A stretch of DNA of 64,000 nt, taken from Nitrobacter hamburgensis X14 (GTDB lineage Bacteria > Pseudomonadota > Alphaproteobacteria > Rhizobiales > Xanthobacteraceae). Positions 17,300 through 26,229 of this stretch are shown here, piece by piece; position 1 is the first letter of the stretch; every line of letters starts with the position of its first letter. Under the pieces are notes generated by a model. The model was not told where the DNA came from, did not search any database, and was given only the letters and a program-made list of their open reading frames with translations. Where the stretch lies: the NCBI RefSeq assembly GCF_000013885.1, contig NC_007961.1, positions 1 to 64,000 on the forward strand, read 5' to 3'. The position numbers and the translations under genes were made by a program.

Positions 17300-17752
17300 C
17301 TATCCACGCCGCATGACGGAGAGCGGACTGGCCGGCGACGCGCCGGCGGTTGTTGCGGCATAGGTGCGTCCGAGCTCGACGTGTGCGGTCGATAGCCGCG
17401 CCAGGATTTGGCCGTTGTAGGACGCGATGACATAGGCGAGCGGAATAGTCTTTTCGCCGCCGGTCTTCTGATCGGTCGCGACCGCGTAACCCCAACTCTT
17501 CAGCGACGTCTCGAGCGCCTGGCCGAACGGCGAGCCGTCGCGCTTCAGGATGATCGTCCCCGATCCGGGTCCGACCTGCTCCGCGAACTTCGTAACCAGA
17601 TCGCCGGCGATCGCGGAGGCGGCGGGGCCAGACAGATCGGGCGGTGCCGAGCTTGCCACCAGGCCGCCGGTTCCGAATGACGCGCAGCCCGCGAGCGACA
17701 GGGCGACGATGCAAAGAAGGATGGCTCGGCGGGTCAAAGAGTCCACGCGCAT
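17300..17752 (-). CDS. trbH: Conjugal transfer lipoprotein TrbH
   Basis: 150 aa starting at MRVDSLTRRAILLCIVALSLAGC, a lipoprotein signal with lipobox LAGC, so it should be anchored to the outer or inner membrane by its N-terminal Cys. The body contains the conserved GPGSGTIILKRDGSPFGQAL and VIASYNGQILARLST of Ti TrbH. It starts 2 bp after the trbG stop and ends 10 bp before trbI. A VirB7-like partner role is plausible. Confidence 0.9.
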   Translation of the reverse strand: MRVDSLTRRAILLCIVALSLAGCASFGTGGLVASSAPPDLSGPAASAIAGDLVTKFAEQVGPGSGTIILKRDGSPFGQALETSLKSWGYAVATDQKTGGEKTIPLAYVIASYNGQILARLSTAHVELGRTYAATTAGASPASPLSVMRRG

Positions 17753-17754
17753 GG

Positions 17755-18615
17755 TCAGCCTCCCCTCCGGATCGTCACCTTCTCCTGATGCCAAAAGCTC
17801 ACGCCGGAGACCAGAATGGCGGTGTCGATCTGATAATCGACCACCATCATGTCACCCTTCAGCCGATAGTTGACGATCCGGTCCTTGCCGCCCGATTCGA
17901 CGAAAAGCACCGGCGCATCCTGTCCGGCGAGCGACGACGGAAACTGGATGTAGGTCTTGAGGCCGTCGCTGTAGACGCGGGTCGGCCGCCAGGAGGCGCT
18001 GCCACTGACGCTATAGGCGAAGTTCAGCTGCTCGGCCGGGACGCCGGCGCCGGGGATCGTCTCAGTGCCAAGACGCGCGTTAATGTTGGCCAACTTGCTG
18101 CTGACGTCCTCGGGATATTCGAAGCCGACGCGCGCCATGTATTGTATTGCGTTCGACTTGAGCTGGATGTGGTAGGTCCGTCGCGAGGTGGTCACCACCA
18201 TCGAGGTGACGAGCCCGGGCTCCGACGGCTTGACGATCAGGTGGATAGCTTGGCCGCCGACCGCGCCCGACGTCGCCGGCTCGACCTTCCAGCGCACCGT
18301 GTCGCCGACCAGCACATCGCGCACGACCTCACCCGCCTGGAGTTCGATATCGCAGACCTCAAGTGGCGAGCAGACCACGGAAGGCTGCACCTCTCCGAAG
18401 AGGAAAATCACCTTGCCGTCGGCTCCGCGCGTCACGAGCCCGGTCGATCCGCGCCACTGGCTCGAGATGTGGGTGCCTTTCCGCTCCTTGGCATTCATCA
18501 CCTGCGCGTGGGCGCTGACATCGGCGAGCAGCAAGCCGAAGGCAGCGGCAGCGATGAAAAGCCCTGTCTTGAGTCTGATGGTGTATGGGTGCATCAGTGT
18601 CCCCGCCCCTTTCAT
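17755..18615 (-). CDS. trbG: Type IV secretion protein TrbG (VirB9-like)
   Basis: 286 aa with a Sec signal peptide (LFIAAAAFGLLLADVSAHA). Typical VirB9 features follow: VIFLFGEVQPSVVCSPLEVCDIELQAGE, GDTVRWKVEPA, and a C-terminal domain with FAYSVSGSASWRPTRVYSDGLKTYIQFP. It forms the outer-membrane core complex with TrbH and TrbI. It overlaps the end of trbF by 4 bp. Confidence 0.95.
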   Translation of the reverse strand: MKGAGTLMHPYTIRLKTGLFIAAAAFGLLLADVSAHAQVMNAKERKGTHISSQWRGSTGLVTRGADGKVIFLFGEVQPSVVCSPLEVCDIELQAGEVVRDVLVGDTVRWKVEPATSGAVGGQAIHLIVKPSEPGLVTSMVVTTSRRTYHIQLKSNAIQYMARVGFEYPEDVSSKLANINARLGTETIPGAGVPAEQLNFAYSVSGSASWRPTRVYSDGLKTYIQFPSSLAGQDAPVLFVESGGKDRIVNYRLKGDMMVVDYQIDTAILVSGVSFWHQEKVTIRRGG

Positions 18616-19274
18616 AGTTGCGCCGTCCAGTCGAAATCACGCAGGTAGAGGCCGATCGGATTGAGCCGGATGGTTTGCTCGTCCTGGGGTGGAGTCAGCG
18701 TCACAGTGGCGATGCCGCGAAAGCGGTGCTCGCCGGTTTGCTTTCCTTTCCGGTCGCGCTCGAATTCGGTCCAGTCGATCTGATAAGTCTGGCTGGACAG
18801 AGCCACGATGTTGTTGACCTCGATGGCGACCGTTGTCGTCCTCGCCTTCTCGAACGGCGAGTTGCTGCGAAACCAGTCATTGATCTTCTGCGTGGCCGGA
18901 TCCGAGGTTCGCAACAACGCGTAGGTCCGATCGATATATTGCTTCTGCACCACCGCATCGGGCGTCACCGAGCGGAAGTTCGAGACGAAGCTTCCGAGTG
19001 TCGCGCGCACCACGCGTGGATCGGCATATTCGATCTGCTGCGGGAAGCCCGCGTTCACCGCCGTGCCGAGCTTGTCAACCTCGACGATGTAGGGGACGAG
19101 CTTGACCTGCGTGCTCTCGAACAACGCGTAGGCGAAGCCGATCACCGCCATCAGCATGGCGACGATGCCGACGACGCGCCATGTGGCGGCCGCCTTGACA
19201 TAGGAGCCGTAGCGCTCGTTCCATTCCTGGCGCGCGGCGAGATAGGGATTGTCGGGCGGATTACGCGCGGCCAT
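18612..19274 (-). CDS. trbF: Type IV secretion protein TrbF (VirB8-like)
   Basis: 220 aa with a short cytoplasmic N-terminus (NPYLAARQEWNERYG, the family signature), one membrane span (about 31-51) and a periplasmic VirB8 domain (VPYIVEVDKLG … FVSNFRSVTPDAVVQKQYIDRTY). It nucleates pore assembly at the inner membrane. It lies 42 bp downstream of trbL and is coupled to trbG. Confidence 0.95.
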   Translation of the reverse strand: MAARNPPDNPYLAARQEWNERYGSYVKAAATWRVVGIVAMLMAVIGFAYALFESTQVKLVPYIVEVDKLGTAVNAGFPQQIEYADPRVVRATLGSFVSNFRSVTPDAVVQKQYIDRTYALLRTSDPATQKINDWFRSNSPFEKARTTTVAIEVNNIVALSSQTYQIDWTEFERDRKGKQTGEHRFRGIATVTLTPPQDEQTIRLNPIGLYLRDFDWTAQL

Positions 19275-19316
19275 GCGAGAGAGGGTCTCCGTTCGTCATC
19301 GGTCGTTTCGTTTCGC

Positions 19317-20471
19317 TCAGGCCTTTCGGGTTGCGCTCTTTTGCGCGCGCTGCCGGTCGAGCTTGGCGTTGGCGAGGCCGAGCGTGGTCGAGCCAAAGGA
19401 TGCGCCGACCGCGCGGTCACGTGCCGCGGAGGCGAGCGCACCGCCGGCCGTTCCGATACCCTCTGTCATGCCCTTGAGGGCGGCCGCGCCGAAGGACGCG
19501 CCATCGGCACGCGCGGCGCTGTATCCGGCGGCACCCGCTCGCGCGCCTCCCATGGCAAGCGCGGCGCTGCCGGCCGCGAAGCTCGCGGACTGTGTCCCGT
19601 GGCGCACCACCTCCATGCCGCTGCCGACGGAGACGCCCTGGACGACGCCTTGCATGATGTTAGGCACGTAGATCGAGATGATGAAGACGACGACCGAGAT
19701 GCCGGCGATCGCAAGCGTGGTGACGAAGGCGTCCTTGCCAGCGCCGGTCTGGTCGGCGAGACTCAGCAAGCTGTCGGACCCGATCTTGGCGATCATCACC
19801 AGCGCCATCAGCTTCATACCGATGGAGAAGGCGTAGACGAGGTAGCGGATGGCGAAGTCCTTGGTGAAGGACGAGCCGCCGAGGCCGAGCATGATCATGC
19901 CGGCAAGGAGGCCGACATACATCTCGACCATCACCGCGACGAAGATCGCCGCGACGAGCGAGAACGAGATCACCACGATCACCATGGCGAACACGGATGC
20001 GATCGCAAGCGCGTTATCCTGGAACAGGCCAAACTGCGCGTTCTGCGACATCGAGGACGCGACCTTGAGACCGGCATTGAAGACATCCGCCGGAGACGCC
20101 GAGCCGCCGCCGGCGCCGATCTGATAGAGGCTGTCGACGACGGCCTTGGCGAAAGTCGGTCCCTGGTCGAGAACGAAGGCGAAGAAGCCGATGAACATGA
20201 TCCGCCGCACCAGTTCGGCGAACCACGCGTCGATCGAGGCAGCCTGAATGGCGAGCCAGATGGCGGCGAGACCGACCTCAATGCCGGCGAGCATCCAGAA
20301 CAGCGACTTCGCCGCCTGCATGACGGTCGACTGCCAGCCCTTGGTGGCCGTCGCGACTGAGTTCTCCACGGTTGTCAGAACGCTGCCGTCCTGTTGCGCC
20401 AACGCAGGATGCGCAATGATGACGATGCCGATCGCAATGATCAGGACGAGCCCCGGTTTGATCCCCCGCAC
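19317..20471 (-). CDS. trbL: Conjugal transfer membrane protein TrbL (VirB6-like)
   Basis: 384 aa from GTG 20471, with GGAGGGG just upstream. A signal-like N-terminus (LVLIIAIGIVIIAHPALAQ) precedes about six membrane segments between residues 55 and 270. The C-terminal 100 residues are Ala/Gly-rich and likely cytoplasmic. VirB6/TrbL proteins form the inner-membrane part of the DNA channel. It follows trbK directly. Confidence 0.95.
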   Translation of the reverse strand: MRGIKPGLVLIIAIGIVIIAHPALAQQDGSVLTTVENSVATATKGWQSTVMQAAKSLFWMLAGIEVGLAAIWLAIQAASIDAWFAELVRRIMFIGFFAFVLDQGPTFAKAVVDSLYQIGAGGGSASPADVFNAGLKVASSMSQNAQFGLFQDNALAIASVFAMVIVVISFSLVAAIFVAVMVEMYVGLLAGMIMLGLGGSSFTKDFAIRYLVYAFSIGMKLMALVMIAKIGSDSLLSLADQTGAGKDAFVTTLAIAGISVVVFIISIYVPNIMQGVVQGVSVGSGMEVVRHGTQSASFAAGSAALAMGGARAGAAGYSAARADGASFGAAALKGMTEGIGTAGGALASAARDRAVGASFGSTTLGLANAKLDRQRAQKSATRKA

Positions 20472-20483
20472 CCCTGCCCCTCC

Positions 20484-20669
20484 CTACCAACGCGGTTTCA
20501 TTTTTTGGCCGCCGGTCGTCTTGTAGTCCTTCGGAGCTTTGAAGAAGTCGTGGGCGCGCGACGTGGCGTCCGATGTCGGCGCAGGCGCCCGCGGCGCAAG
20601 CAACCACCAGGCGCCCGCGGCGCCGGCGCCGATCGCGATGATGACGATGATGATCGTCGACGGTTTCAC
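20484..20669 (-). CDS. trbK: Entry exclusion protein TrbK
   Basis: 61 aa starting at GTG 20669, which overlaps the trbJ stop (GTGA). A hydrophobic N-terminus (STIIIVIIAIGAGAAGAWWLL) anchors it in the membrane. It has no lipobox Cys, unlike RP4 TrbK, and belongs to the shorter rhizobial type. TrbK blocks redundant entry of the same plasmid. The last nine residues GGQKMKPRW closely match the end of TrbJ. Confidence 0.85.
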   Translation of the reverse strand: MKPSTIIIVIIAIGAGAAGAWWLLAPRAPAPTSDATSRAHDFFKAPKDYKTTGGQKMKPRW

Positions 20670-21463
20670 CAGCGCGGTTCCATGGTCTGGCCGCCGGAGG
20701 TCACCGGTGCGGTCGCGTTGAAGAACTGCTCGCGGCGCGCCTGCGACAGGTCCTTGCCTGCCTGCGAGGACTGGAACCAGGTCGCCATCATCGTGGTCTG
20801 CTGCGCGATCAGTCCCCGCAACTTCTGCATCTGCGCGACTTCCTGGGCGGCGATCTCATGGCCAACCTGCAGGGCCTTCATCTGGCCGTCGGCGCTCTCC
20901 GAGGCGGTCTTGAGTTGCGCCATCGTGGCGTTCTCGGTCGAAAATTGCTGCGAGGTGAGACCCGCGGCCTGGAGCGTGCCGGCGATCGTGTCGCGGTTCG
21001 TGGACGACCAGGTCTGATAGGTCGACGCGAAGTTCGCGCCGTTCGGCAGGCTGGTCTTGAACTGCGCGTAGCTTTGGAAGCGCTGCTTGAGCACGTCGTC
21101 GATATTGCCCATCGAAAACGCGATGCCCTGCCCCTGGTTGACGACGCTTTGCAGCTGTTTGAGATCACCCTCGGCCTGGCCCCAGACATGCGAGGGCAAC
21201 TGCGCGGTGTTCTGCAGCATGTTCTGGTAGATCTTCAGCTGGTTCTGAATCTGCTGGGCAAGCTGCGAGATCTGCTGAATCTGGTTGTTGATCTGCGTCG
21301 TCGACTGCCCGACGAGGCTGACCAACTCGCCGTTGTTGAGAATCTGCGTGAACTCGGTGGCGCCGCCGGCCGCAGCGCCGGCGAAGGCCGGACCTGACGT
21401 CGGCAATCCGATGATGAAGGCGACAATGAGCGCCCTATGAATCGGCGAGAAGCGTCTCGGCAT
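20666..21463 (-). CDS. trbJ: Conjugal transfer protein TrbJ (VirB5-like)
   Basis: 265 aa with a cleavable signal (ALIVAFIIGLPTSGPAFA), then a Gln-rich helical domain (TTQINNQIQQISQLAQQIQNQ) typical of TrbJ/VirB5 pilus-tip or minor-pilin proteins. It overlaps trbE by 29 bp. The protein ends GGQTMEPRW. Confidence 0.93.
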   Translation of the reverse strand: MPRRFSPIHRALIVAFIIGLPTSGPAFAGAAAGGATEFTQILNNGELVSLVGQSTTQINNQIQQISQLAQQIQNQLKIYQNMLQNTAQLPSHVWGQAEGDLKQLQSVVNQGQGIAFSMGNIDDVLKQRFQSYAQFKTSLPNGANFASTYQTWSSTNRDTIAGTLQAAGLTSQQFSTENATMAQLKTASESADGQMKALQVGHEIAAQEVAQMQKLRGLIAQQTTMMATWFQSSQAGKDLSQARREQFFNATAPVTSGGQTMEPRW

Positions 21464-23888
21464 GGCCGATCCCCCTTTCCTTGAGCCAGTAAACGGGCCA
21501 ATCGGTGCTGTCCTTCTTCAGCGCCAAAATGCGCTTCAAGTCGTCCTTGCCGGATGCGCCGACGAAGGACAGCGCGACTGGGCCGAGCGCCATGTTGAAG
21601 AGACGGCGGCCCTCGGGCGAAGCCACGTAGTATTCGCGCTTGGGCACTGCGGTCGCGACAATCTCGATCTGTCTATCGTTGAAGCCGATGCGCTCGTAGA
21701 ACTTGCGCGTCCCGGGCTCCCGGGCGGCGCCGTTCGGCAGGCAAATTTTTGTCGGGCAACTTTCTTTCAGCACGTCGATGATGCCGGAGCGCTCGGCGTC
21801 GGAGATCGACTGCGTCGCGAGCAGCACGGCGCAATTGGCTTTGCGCAGCACCTTCAGCCATTCCCGAATCTTGTCGCGGAAGACCGGATGGCCGAGCATC
21901 AGCCAGGCCTCATCGAGAATGATCAGGCTCGGCGCGCCCGTCAGCCGCTTTTCGATGCGGCGGAATAGGTATGTGAGAACCGGGACGAGGTTGCGCTCGC
22001 CCATGTTCATCAACTGCTCGATCTCGAAGGTCTGGAATGATCCGAGCTCCAGCCCGTCCGATTCCGCATCGAGCAATTGGCCCATGGGGCCGTCGACCGT
22101 GTAATGATGCAGCGCATCCTTGATCTCGCGCATCTGCACGCCCGAGACAAAATCCGACAGCGATCGCCCGCGCGCCTCGGCCATCAGCCCGATCTGTCGC
22201 GAGATGGCATTGCGGTGATCGGGCGTGATCGTCACGCCCTGCACGGCGACGAGCGTCTCGATCCATTCTGAGGCCCAGGCGCGATCGGTGTCCGTCGACA
22301 AATCGGAGAGGGGACAAAAGGCGAGTGCGGCTGAGCCGTCCGCATCGTCGCCGCCAATCTCGTAATGGTCGCCGCCGGCGGCGAGCGTCAGCGGCATCAT
22401 CGAGCGGCCCTTGTCGAAAGCGAAGATCTGCGCGCCGGCGTAACGGCGAAACTGCGCCGCGATCAGCGCCAGCAAGGTTGACTTACCGGAGCCGGTCGGG
22501 CCGAACACCAGCGTATGCCCGACATCGTCGACATGAAGGTTCATCCGGAAGGGTGTCGAGCCGGACGCGACCTGCATCAAGGGCGGCGAGTTTGGCGGAT
22601 AAAATGGGCACGGCGCGGTCGGACTGCCCGACCACACCGCGTTGAGGGGGATGAGGTCCGCGAGGTTGCGCGTGTTGATGAGTGGCTCGCGGATATTGGC
22701 GTACCAATTACCCGGCAGGCTGCCGAGGAAGGCTTCGGTCGCGTTCAGCGTCTCGATGCGCGCGCCAAAACCTTCCGCCTGGATCAGGCGGCGCACGGCT
22801 TCCGTCTTCTCCTGCAGGCGCGTGCTGTTGTCGTCGAACAGCACGATGACCGGCGTGTAATAGCCATAGGCGACGAGCTGCGAGGAGGCTTCGGCGATGG
22901 CATCCTCCGTCTCCGCCACCATCGCGGCCGCATCCTGGTCGATCGATCGGCTTTGGGTCTGGAACAGTTGGTCAATGAAGGGCCGTACCTTCTGCTGCCA
23001 CTTCTTGCGGGTGCGCTCGAGCTTCTGGCGGGCATCCTGATCGTCGAGGAACATGAAACGCGACGACCAGCGATAGGTGAGCGGCATCAGATCGAGCGAG
23101 TTGAGAATCCCCGGCCAGCTCTCGGCCGGAAAGCCGTCGATCGCCACCACGCCGAGAAAGCGGTTCTCGACCATGGGCGACAGGCCGTGCTGAAGTTCGG
23201 CGGTCGCGAGCCAGTCGAGATACATCGGGATATCCGGCAAGCGGACCGGATGGTTCTCGCCGGTGATACAGAAGCGGATGAACTGAAAGAGCTCGTCATA
23301 GCGCGCGACGCGCGTGCCATCCCGCTCGTCGACCTCGCGCGTTTCCATGCGCTGGATCGACAGAACGCTGGCGAGATATTGCTCGATCTCACGGATCGCG
23401 TTCTGAAAGGTCTCGATCGCCGTGTCGGCATAGGAGGCCGAGCGGCTTTCGACATCGGAGTAGATGTAGCGCGCGAGACCAGCGCGCCGCCGCTCCGGCG
23501 GCCGCCAGGTCAGGATGATCGCGTGCCGACTCTCGAAATGTCCCCTCTCCGCCTCAAAACGGGCGCGGCGTTCGTCGTCGATCGCGCGCGTTACTGGATC
23601 TGGGAAATGGCAATCCTGCCGTGCCGGATAATCCGTGGTCGGCACGCGCACCGCCTCGACCTGGATCATCCAGCCGGATCCGAGACGCGAAAGAATAGTG
23701 TTGATCTGGCGCGAGACCTCGTTGCGCTCGGCGTCGGTCGAGCTCTCCGAGTCCGGCCCCGCGAAATACCAGCCGGCCATCAGCGAGCCGTCCTTCAACA
23801 GGACGATGCCGTTGGCGACCAGACCCGCGTGAGGCACGAGATCGGCGAAGGACGGCGAGGGGTGTCGGAAGGAGCGCAGCGCGACCAT
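21435..23888 (-). CDS. trbE: Type IV secretion ATPase TrbE (VirB4-like)
   Basis: 817-aa ATPase powering pilus biogenesis and DNA transfer. The N-terminal half is the CagE/VirB4 domain (…DLVPHAGLVANGIVLLKDGSLMAGWYF). The C-terminal AAA domain has Walker A VFGPTGSGKSTLL, Walker B SLIILDEAWLMLGHP and the motif LLATQSISDAERSG. Full length, no interruption. It starts 9 bp after the trbD stop. Confidence 0.96.
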   Translation of the reverse strand: MVALRSFRHPSPSFADLVPHAGLVANGIVLLKDGSLMAGWYFAGPDSESSTDAERNEVSRQINTILSRLGSGWMIQVEAVRVPTTDYPARQDCHFPDPVTRAIDDERRARFEAERGHFESRHAIILTWRPPERRRAGLARYIYSDVESRSASYADTAIETFQNAIREIEQYLASVLSIQRMETREVDERDGTRVARYDELFQFIRFCITGENHPVRLPDIPMYLDWLATAELQHGLSPMVENRFLGVVAIDGFPAESWPGILNSLDLMPLTYRWSSRFMFLDDQDARQKLERTRKKWQQKVRPFIDQLFQTQSRSIDQDAAAMVAETEDAIAEASSQLVAYGYYTPVIVLFDDNSTRLQEKTEAVRRLIQAEGFGARIETLNATEAFLGSLPGNWYANIREPLINTRNLADLIPLNAVWSGSPTAPCPFYPPNSPPLMQVASGSTPFRMNLHVDDVGHTLVFGPTGSGKSTLLALIAAQFRRYAGAQIFAFDKGRSMMPLTLAAGGDHYEIGGDDADGSAALAFCPLSDLSTDTDRAWASEWIETLVAVQGVTITPDHRNAISRQIGLMAEARGRSLSDFVSGVQMREIKDALHHYTVDGPMGQLLDAESDGLELGSFQTFEIEQLMNMGERNLVPVLTYLFRRIEKRLTGAPSLIILDEAWLMLGHPVFRDKIREWLKVLRKANCAVLLATQSISDAERSGIIDVLKESCPTKICLPNGAAREPGTRKFYERIGFNDRQIEIVATAVPKREYYVASPEGRRLFNMALGPVALSFVGASGKDDLKRILALKKDSTDWPVYWLKERGIGHAETLLADS

Positions 23889-23897
23889 CGGCGGATC

Positions 23898-24197
23898 TCA
23901 GTAACGCCGCCAGGGCGTCGACGTCGCCCGGTAGTTCGGCCGGTAGGAGATGTGCCGGGCATAGACGCGCCGCATCATCGGGTCGGCTTTGGCCATCATC
24001 CGCAGCGCCGCCACGACGACGATCCAGATCGCGGCGCCGAGGATCGCCGCATACCAGGTGAGCACGACGAAGATCAGGATCACGGCGGCGAGGCCCGTGA
24101 GCAGGACGAGCTCGCGATCCGCGCCGAACAGCAGGTTCGGCCGCGACAGCGCGCGATGAATGCGGTTGCGTCGGAGTTCGGCCCCGGCCTCAGCCAT
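23898..24197 (-). CDS. trbD: Conjugal transfer protein TrbD (VirB3-like)
   Basis: 99 aa starting MAEAGAELRRNRIHRALSRPNLLFGADRELVL, matching the family; it overlaps trbC by 8 bp. A hydrophobic hairpin (about 33-66) anchors it in the inner membrane. VirB3/TrbD proteins act with the TrbE ATPase in pilin handling. Confidence 0.93.
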   Translation of the reverse strand: MAEAGAELRRNRIHRALSRPNLLFGADRELVLLTGLAAVILIFVVLTWYAAILGAAIWIVVVAALRMMAKADPMMRRVYARHISYRPNYRATSTPWRRY

Positions 24198-24561
24198 GAC
24201 CGAAGTCCCCTGCCCTGTCCGCGATCGGCGCGACGTTACCGATCGAGGCGCCGCTCGCGCCGAACAGCGCGACAATCTGCGTCGCGCCGAGCAGGATGCC
24301 GGCGACGAGCACGACATACATCAGCCGTCGTGCGAAATCGTTGAGCTCGCCGCCGAAGATCAGCATGCCGCCGGCGACCGCCACGGCCGCGAGCGCGATA
24401 AACCCGGCTACGGGGCCGGTGATCGATTGCTGGATCTGTTGGAGCGGGCTTTCCCAAGGGAGATTGCCGCCGCCAGTGGTCGAGGCGAAAGCAGGCTCGA
24501 TGAGCAAGAGCGCGAACACCATGCCGGCGACGCCGATGATCATCATGCGGTCACGCGACAT
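24190..24561 (-). CDS. trbC: Prepilin TrbC (VirB2-like)
   Basis: 123 aa from MSRDRMMIIGVAGMVFALLL, chosen over a longer frame because it overlaps trbB by only 11 bp and gives a normal signal (…LLLIEPAFAS). The mature part has two hydrophobic helices, as in cyclic T-pilins. It is probably processed by signal peptidase and TraF and forms the conjugative pilus shaft. Confidence 0.92.
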   Translation of the reverse strand: MSRDRMMIIGVAGMVFALLLIEPAFASTTGGGNLPWESPLQQIQQSITGPVAGFIALAAVAVAGGMLIFGGELNDFARRLMYVVLVAGILLGATQIVALFGASGASIGNVAPIADRAGDFGHG

Positions 24562-25540
24562 GGCGCTGCTCCTTCCGGGCGCAGGATTCGGTCTGGTACT
24601 GGCCTGCCGAGTAGCTCTCGACATGCAGCACGTCGCGGACTTGGCGGCCGCGATCCGTGCGTTCGATCGAGACGATCAGATCGACCGCCTCGCCGATGAC
24701 CTCGCGCATGGCCTGTTGGCTGGCTTCGGCCGTCAGCTGCTCGAGACGACGCAGCGCGGAATGGGCGCTGTTGGCGTGGATGGTCGTGATGCCGCCGGGA
24801 TGGCCGGTGTTCCAGGCCTTGAGCAGCGTCAGCGCGGCGCCATCGCGCACTTCTCCGACGATGATGCGATCCGGCCGAAGCCGCATCGTGCTCTTGAGCA
24901 GACGCGCCATGTCGACCGTGTCGCTTGTGTGAAGCGAGACGGCGTTCTCGGCCGCGCACTGGATCTCGGCCGTATCTTCGAGGATGACGAGACGCTGTTC
25001 CGGCGCATGCGCAACGATCGCGGCGATCACGGCATTGGCGAGCGTGGTCTTGCCCGAGCCGGTGCCCCCGGACACCACGATGTTCAGGCGCGAGACAATG
25101 GCATTGCGGACAACCGCGACCTGGTCGGCGGTCATGACGCCTTGCGTCACGTAATCATCGAGATCAAACAGGCGCGACGCCCGCTTGCGGATTGTAAAGG
25201 CGGGCCCACCAACGACGGGCGGCAGCAGGCCCTCGAAGCGATGGCCGCCGATCGGCAGTTCCCCGGAAATGATCGGGCGCTCGTCGTCCGCCTCCGATCG
25301 CAGCGCGTGCGCGACGCTGCCGATGATGATCTCGGCGGTCGCAGCCGCCATCGTGCCGGCCGACGCCATCCCCTGCCCGAGCCGTTCGATGAACAGCCGG
25401 CCGTCCGGATTGAGCATCACTTCGACGACGCTCGTGTCGTCGAGCGCGGCGCAGATCTGGTCGCCCAATGCGTCGTGGAGCTTGCGGACAAGCCGCGGAT
25501 GGGAACGAAGTTCGGCCATGACCAGGGCGCCGGCGGTCAT
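24551..25540 (-). CDS. trbB: Type IV secretion ATPase TrbB (VirB11-like)
   Basis: 329-aa hexameric traffic ATPase. Motifs in order: Walker A VVSGGTGSGKTTLANA, Asp box LVILEDTAEIQ, Walker B LRPDRIIVGEVRDGAAL, His box GGITTIHANSAHSAL. It works on the cytoplasmic face with TrbE. ATG 25540 overlaps the traI stop by 4 bp (ATGA). Confidence 0.96.
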   Translation of the reverse strand: MTAGALVMAELRSHPRLVRKLHDALGDQICAALDDTSVVEVMLNPDGRLFIERLGQGMASAGTMAAATAEIIIGSVAHALRSEADDERPIISGELPIGGHRFEGLLPPVVGGPAFTIRKRASRLFDLDDYVTQGVMTADQVAVVRNAIVSRLNIVVSGGTGSGKTTLANAVIAAIVAHAPEQRLVILEDTAEIQCAAENAVSLHTSDTVDMARLLKSTMRLRPDRIIVGEVRDGAALTLLKAWNTGHPGGITTIHANSAHSALRRLEQLTAEASQQAMREVIGEAVDLIVSIERTDRGRQVRDVLHVESYSAGQYQTESCARKEQRHVA

Positions 25541-26160
25541 GCTGCGGCGCGCTTAAGGCGGCGCAGGTCGGAGCAATAGCCCGGCGGATAGACCTGTTCG
25601 AAGCTCGTCCGATCGGCTGGCAGGATGCCGGCGACGCTCATAGTCTCGCCGATCAGTTCGACGCCGCCGAGGCGCGTCATCGGCCAGCCCGCCCGCTGCA
25701 GGATGCGCTCGAAAAGCACATCCGTTGCCGTGACGATCTCGTCGTAGCCGTTGGACATCGACCACTCGATGACGCCTGCGAACATCGTCAATATCGCCTC
25801 GTGCAGGCACCGGCCTCCCCTCCCCTCGCGTTGGCTGTCGACGCAAAAACGTGAGCTCTCGATCCTGGTGGGCTTAGCCCGTAGCCGACCGCTCGCGAGT
25901 AACTGCGGAAAGGTCTGCGACAGCATGTTCGGGTCGATGGTCGGAAGCAGGCGCGCGCAGCCGGCGACATCGCCATGATCCGTCAGGGCCAGGATGTAGG
26001 TCGGACCGAGGGCGTCGTATTCGTCCCGCTCGTGTCCCTGTTCGATTCTCACCTGCCAGCCGAGCCAGCCGGGGAACACCCGAGCACGCAACTGATGCAT
26101 CCCGTCGAGCAGAGAACGCATTCCACTGTCTTCGTTCGCATCGATTGCTATGGCCCGCAT
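25537..26160 (-). CDS. traI: Acyl-homoserine-lactone synthase TraI
   Basis: 207 aa that should make the conjugation signal from SAM and acyl-ACP. LuxI-family residues are visible: R and F (LRARVF), GW (GWLGWQV), YDALGPTYI (Asp), CARLLPT, and ESSRFCVD (S-R-F). Its length is normal. It is the first gene of the trb operon and diverges from repA. The ribosome site sits inside a predicted hairpin (26163-26205), suggesting translational control. Confidence 0.95.
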   Translation of the reverse strand: MRAIAIDANEDSGMRSLLDGMHQLRARVFPGWLGWQVRIEQGHERDEYDALGPTYILALTDHGDVAGCARLLPTIDPNMLSQTFPQLLASGRLRAKPTRIESSRFCVDSQREGRGGRCLHEAILTMFAGVIEWSMSNGYDEIVTATDVLFERILQRAGWPMTRLGGVELIGETMSVAGILPADRTSFEQVYPPGYCSDLRRLKRAAA

Positions 26161-26162
26161 CC

Positions 26163-26205
26163 GCTGATTCCTCCGTCGTGTTCAGGTGAGCGGAGGCAAA
26201 TCAGC
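26163..26205 (-). promoter_or_regulatory. Hairpin sequestering the traI ribosome binding site
   Basis: GCTGATT (26163-26169) and CCTCCG (26170-26175) pair with AATCAGC (26199-26205) and CGGAGG (26191-26196), leaving a 2-nt bulge and a 15-nt loop. In the minus-strand transcript the distal arm is CGGAGGAATCAGC, which contains the GGAGG site just before the traI ATG. Sequence shows the pairing; the control role is inferred. Confidence 0.55.
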
Positions 26206-26229
26206 ATGAAGCGGCGGGACGGACCCTCT

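Noticed and set aside
18618..20360. 580-codon plus-strand frame across trbF and trbL
   Set aside because: Antisense to well-supported trb genes, low-complexity His/Asp/Arg-rich translation.
22515..24344. 609-codon plus-strand frame across trbE and trbD
   Set aside because: Antisense shadow of trbE; no domain.
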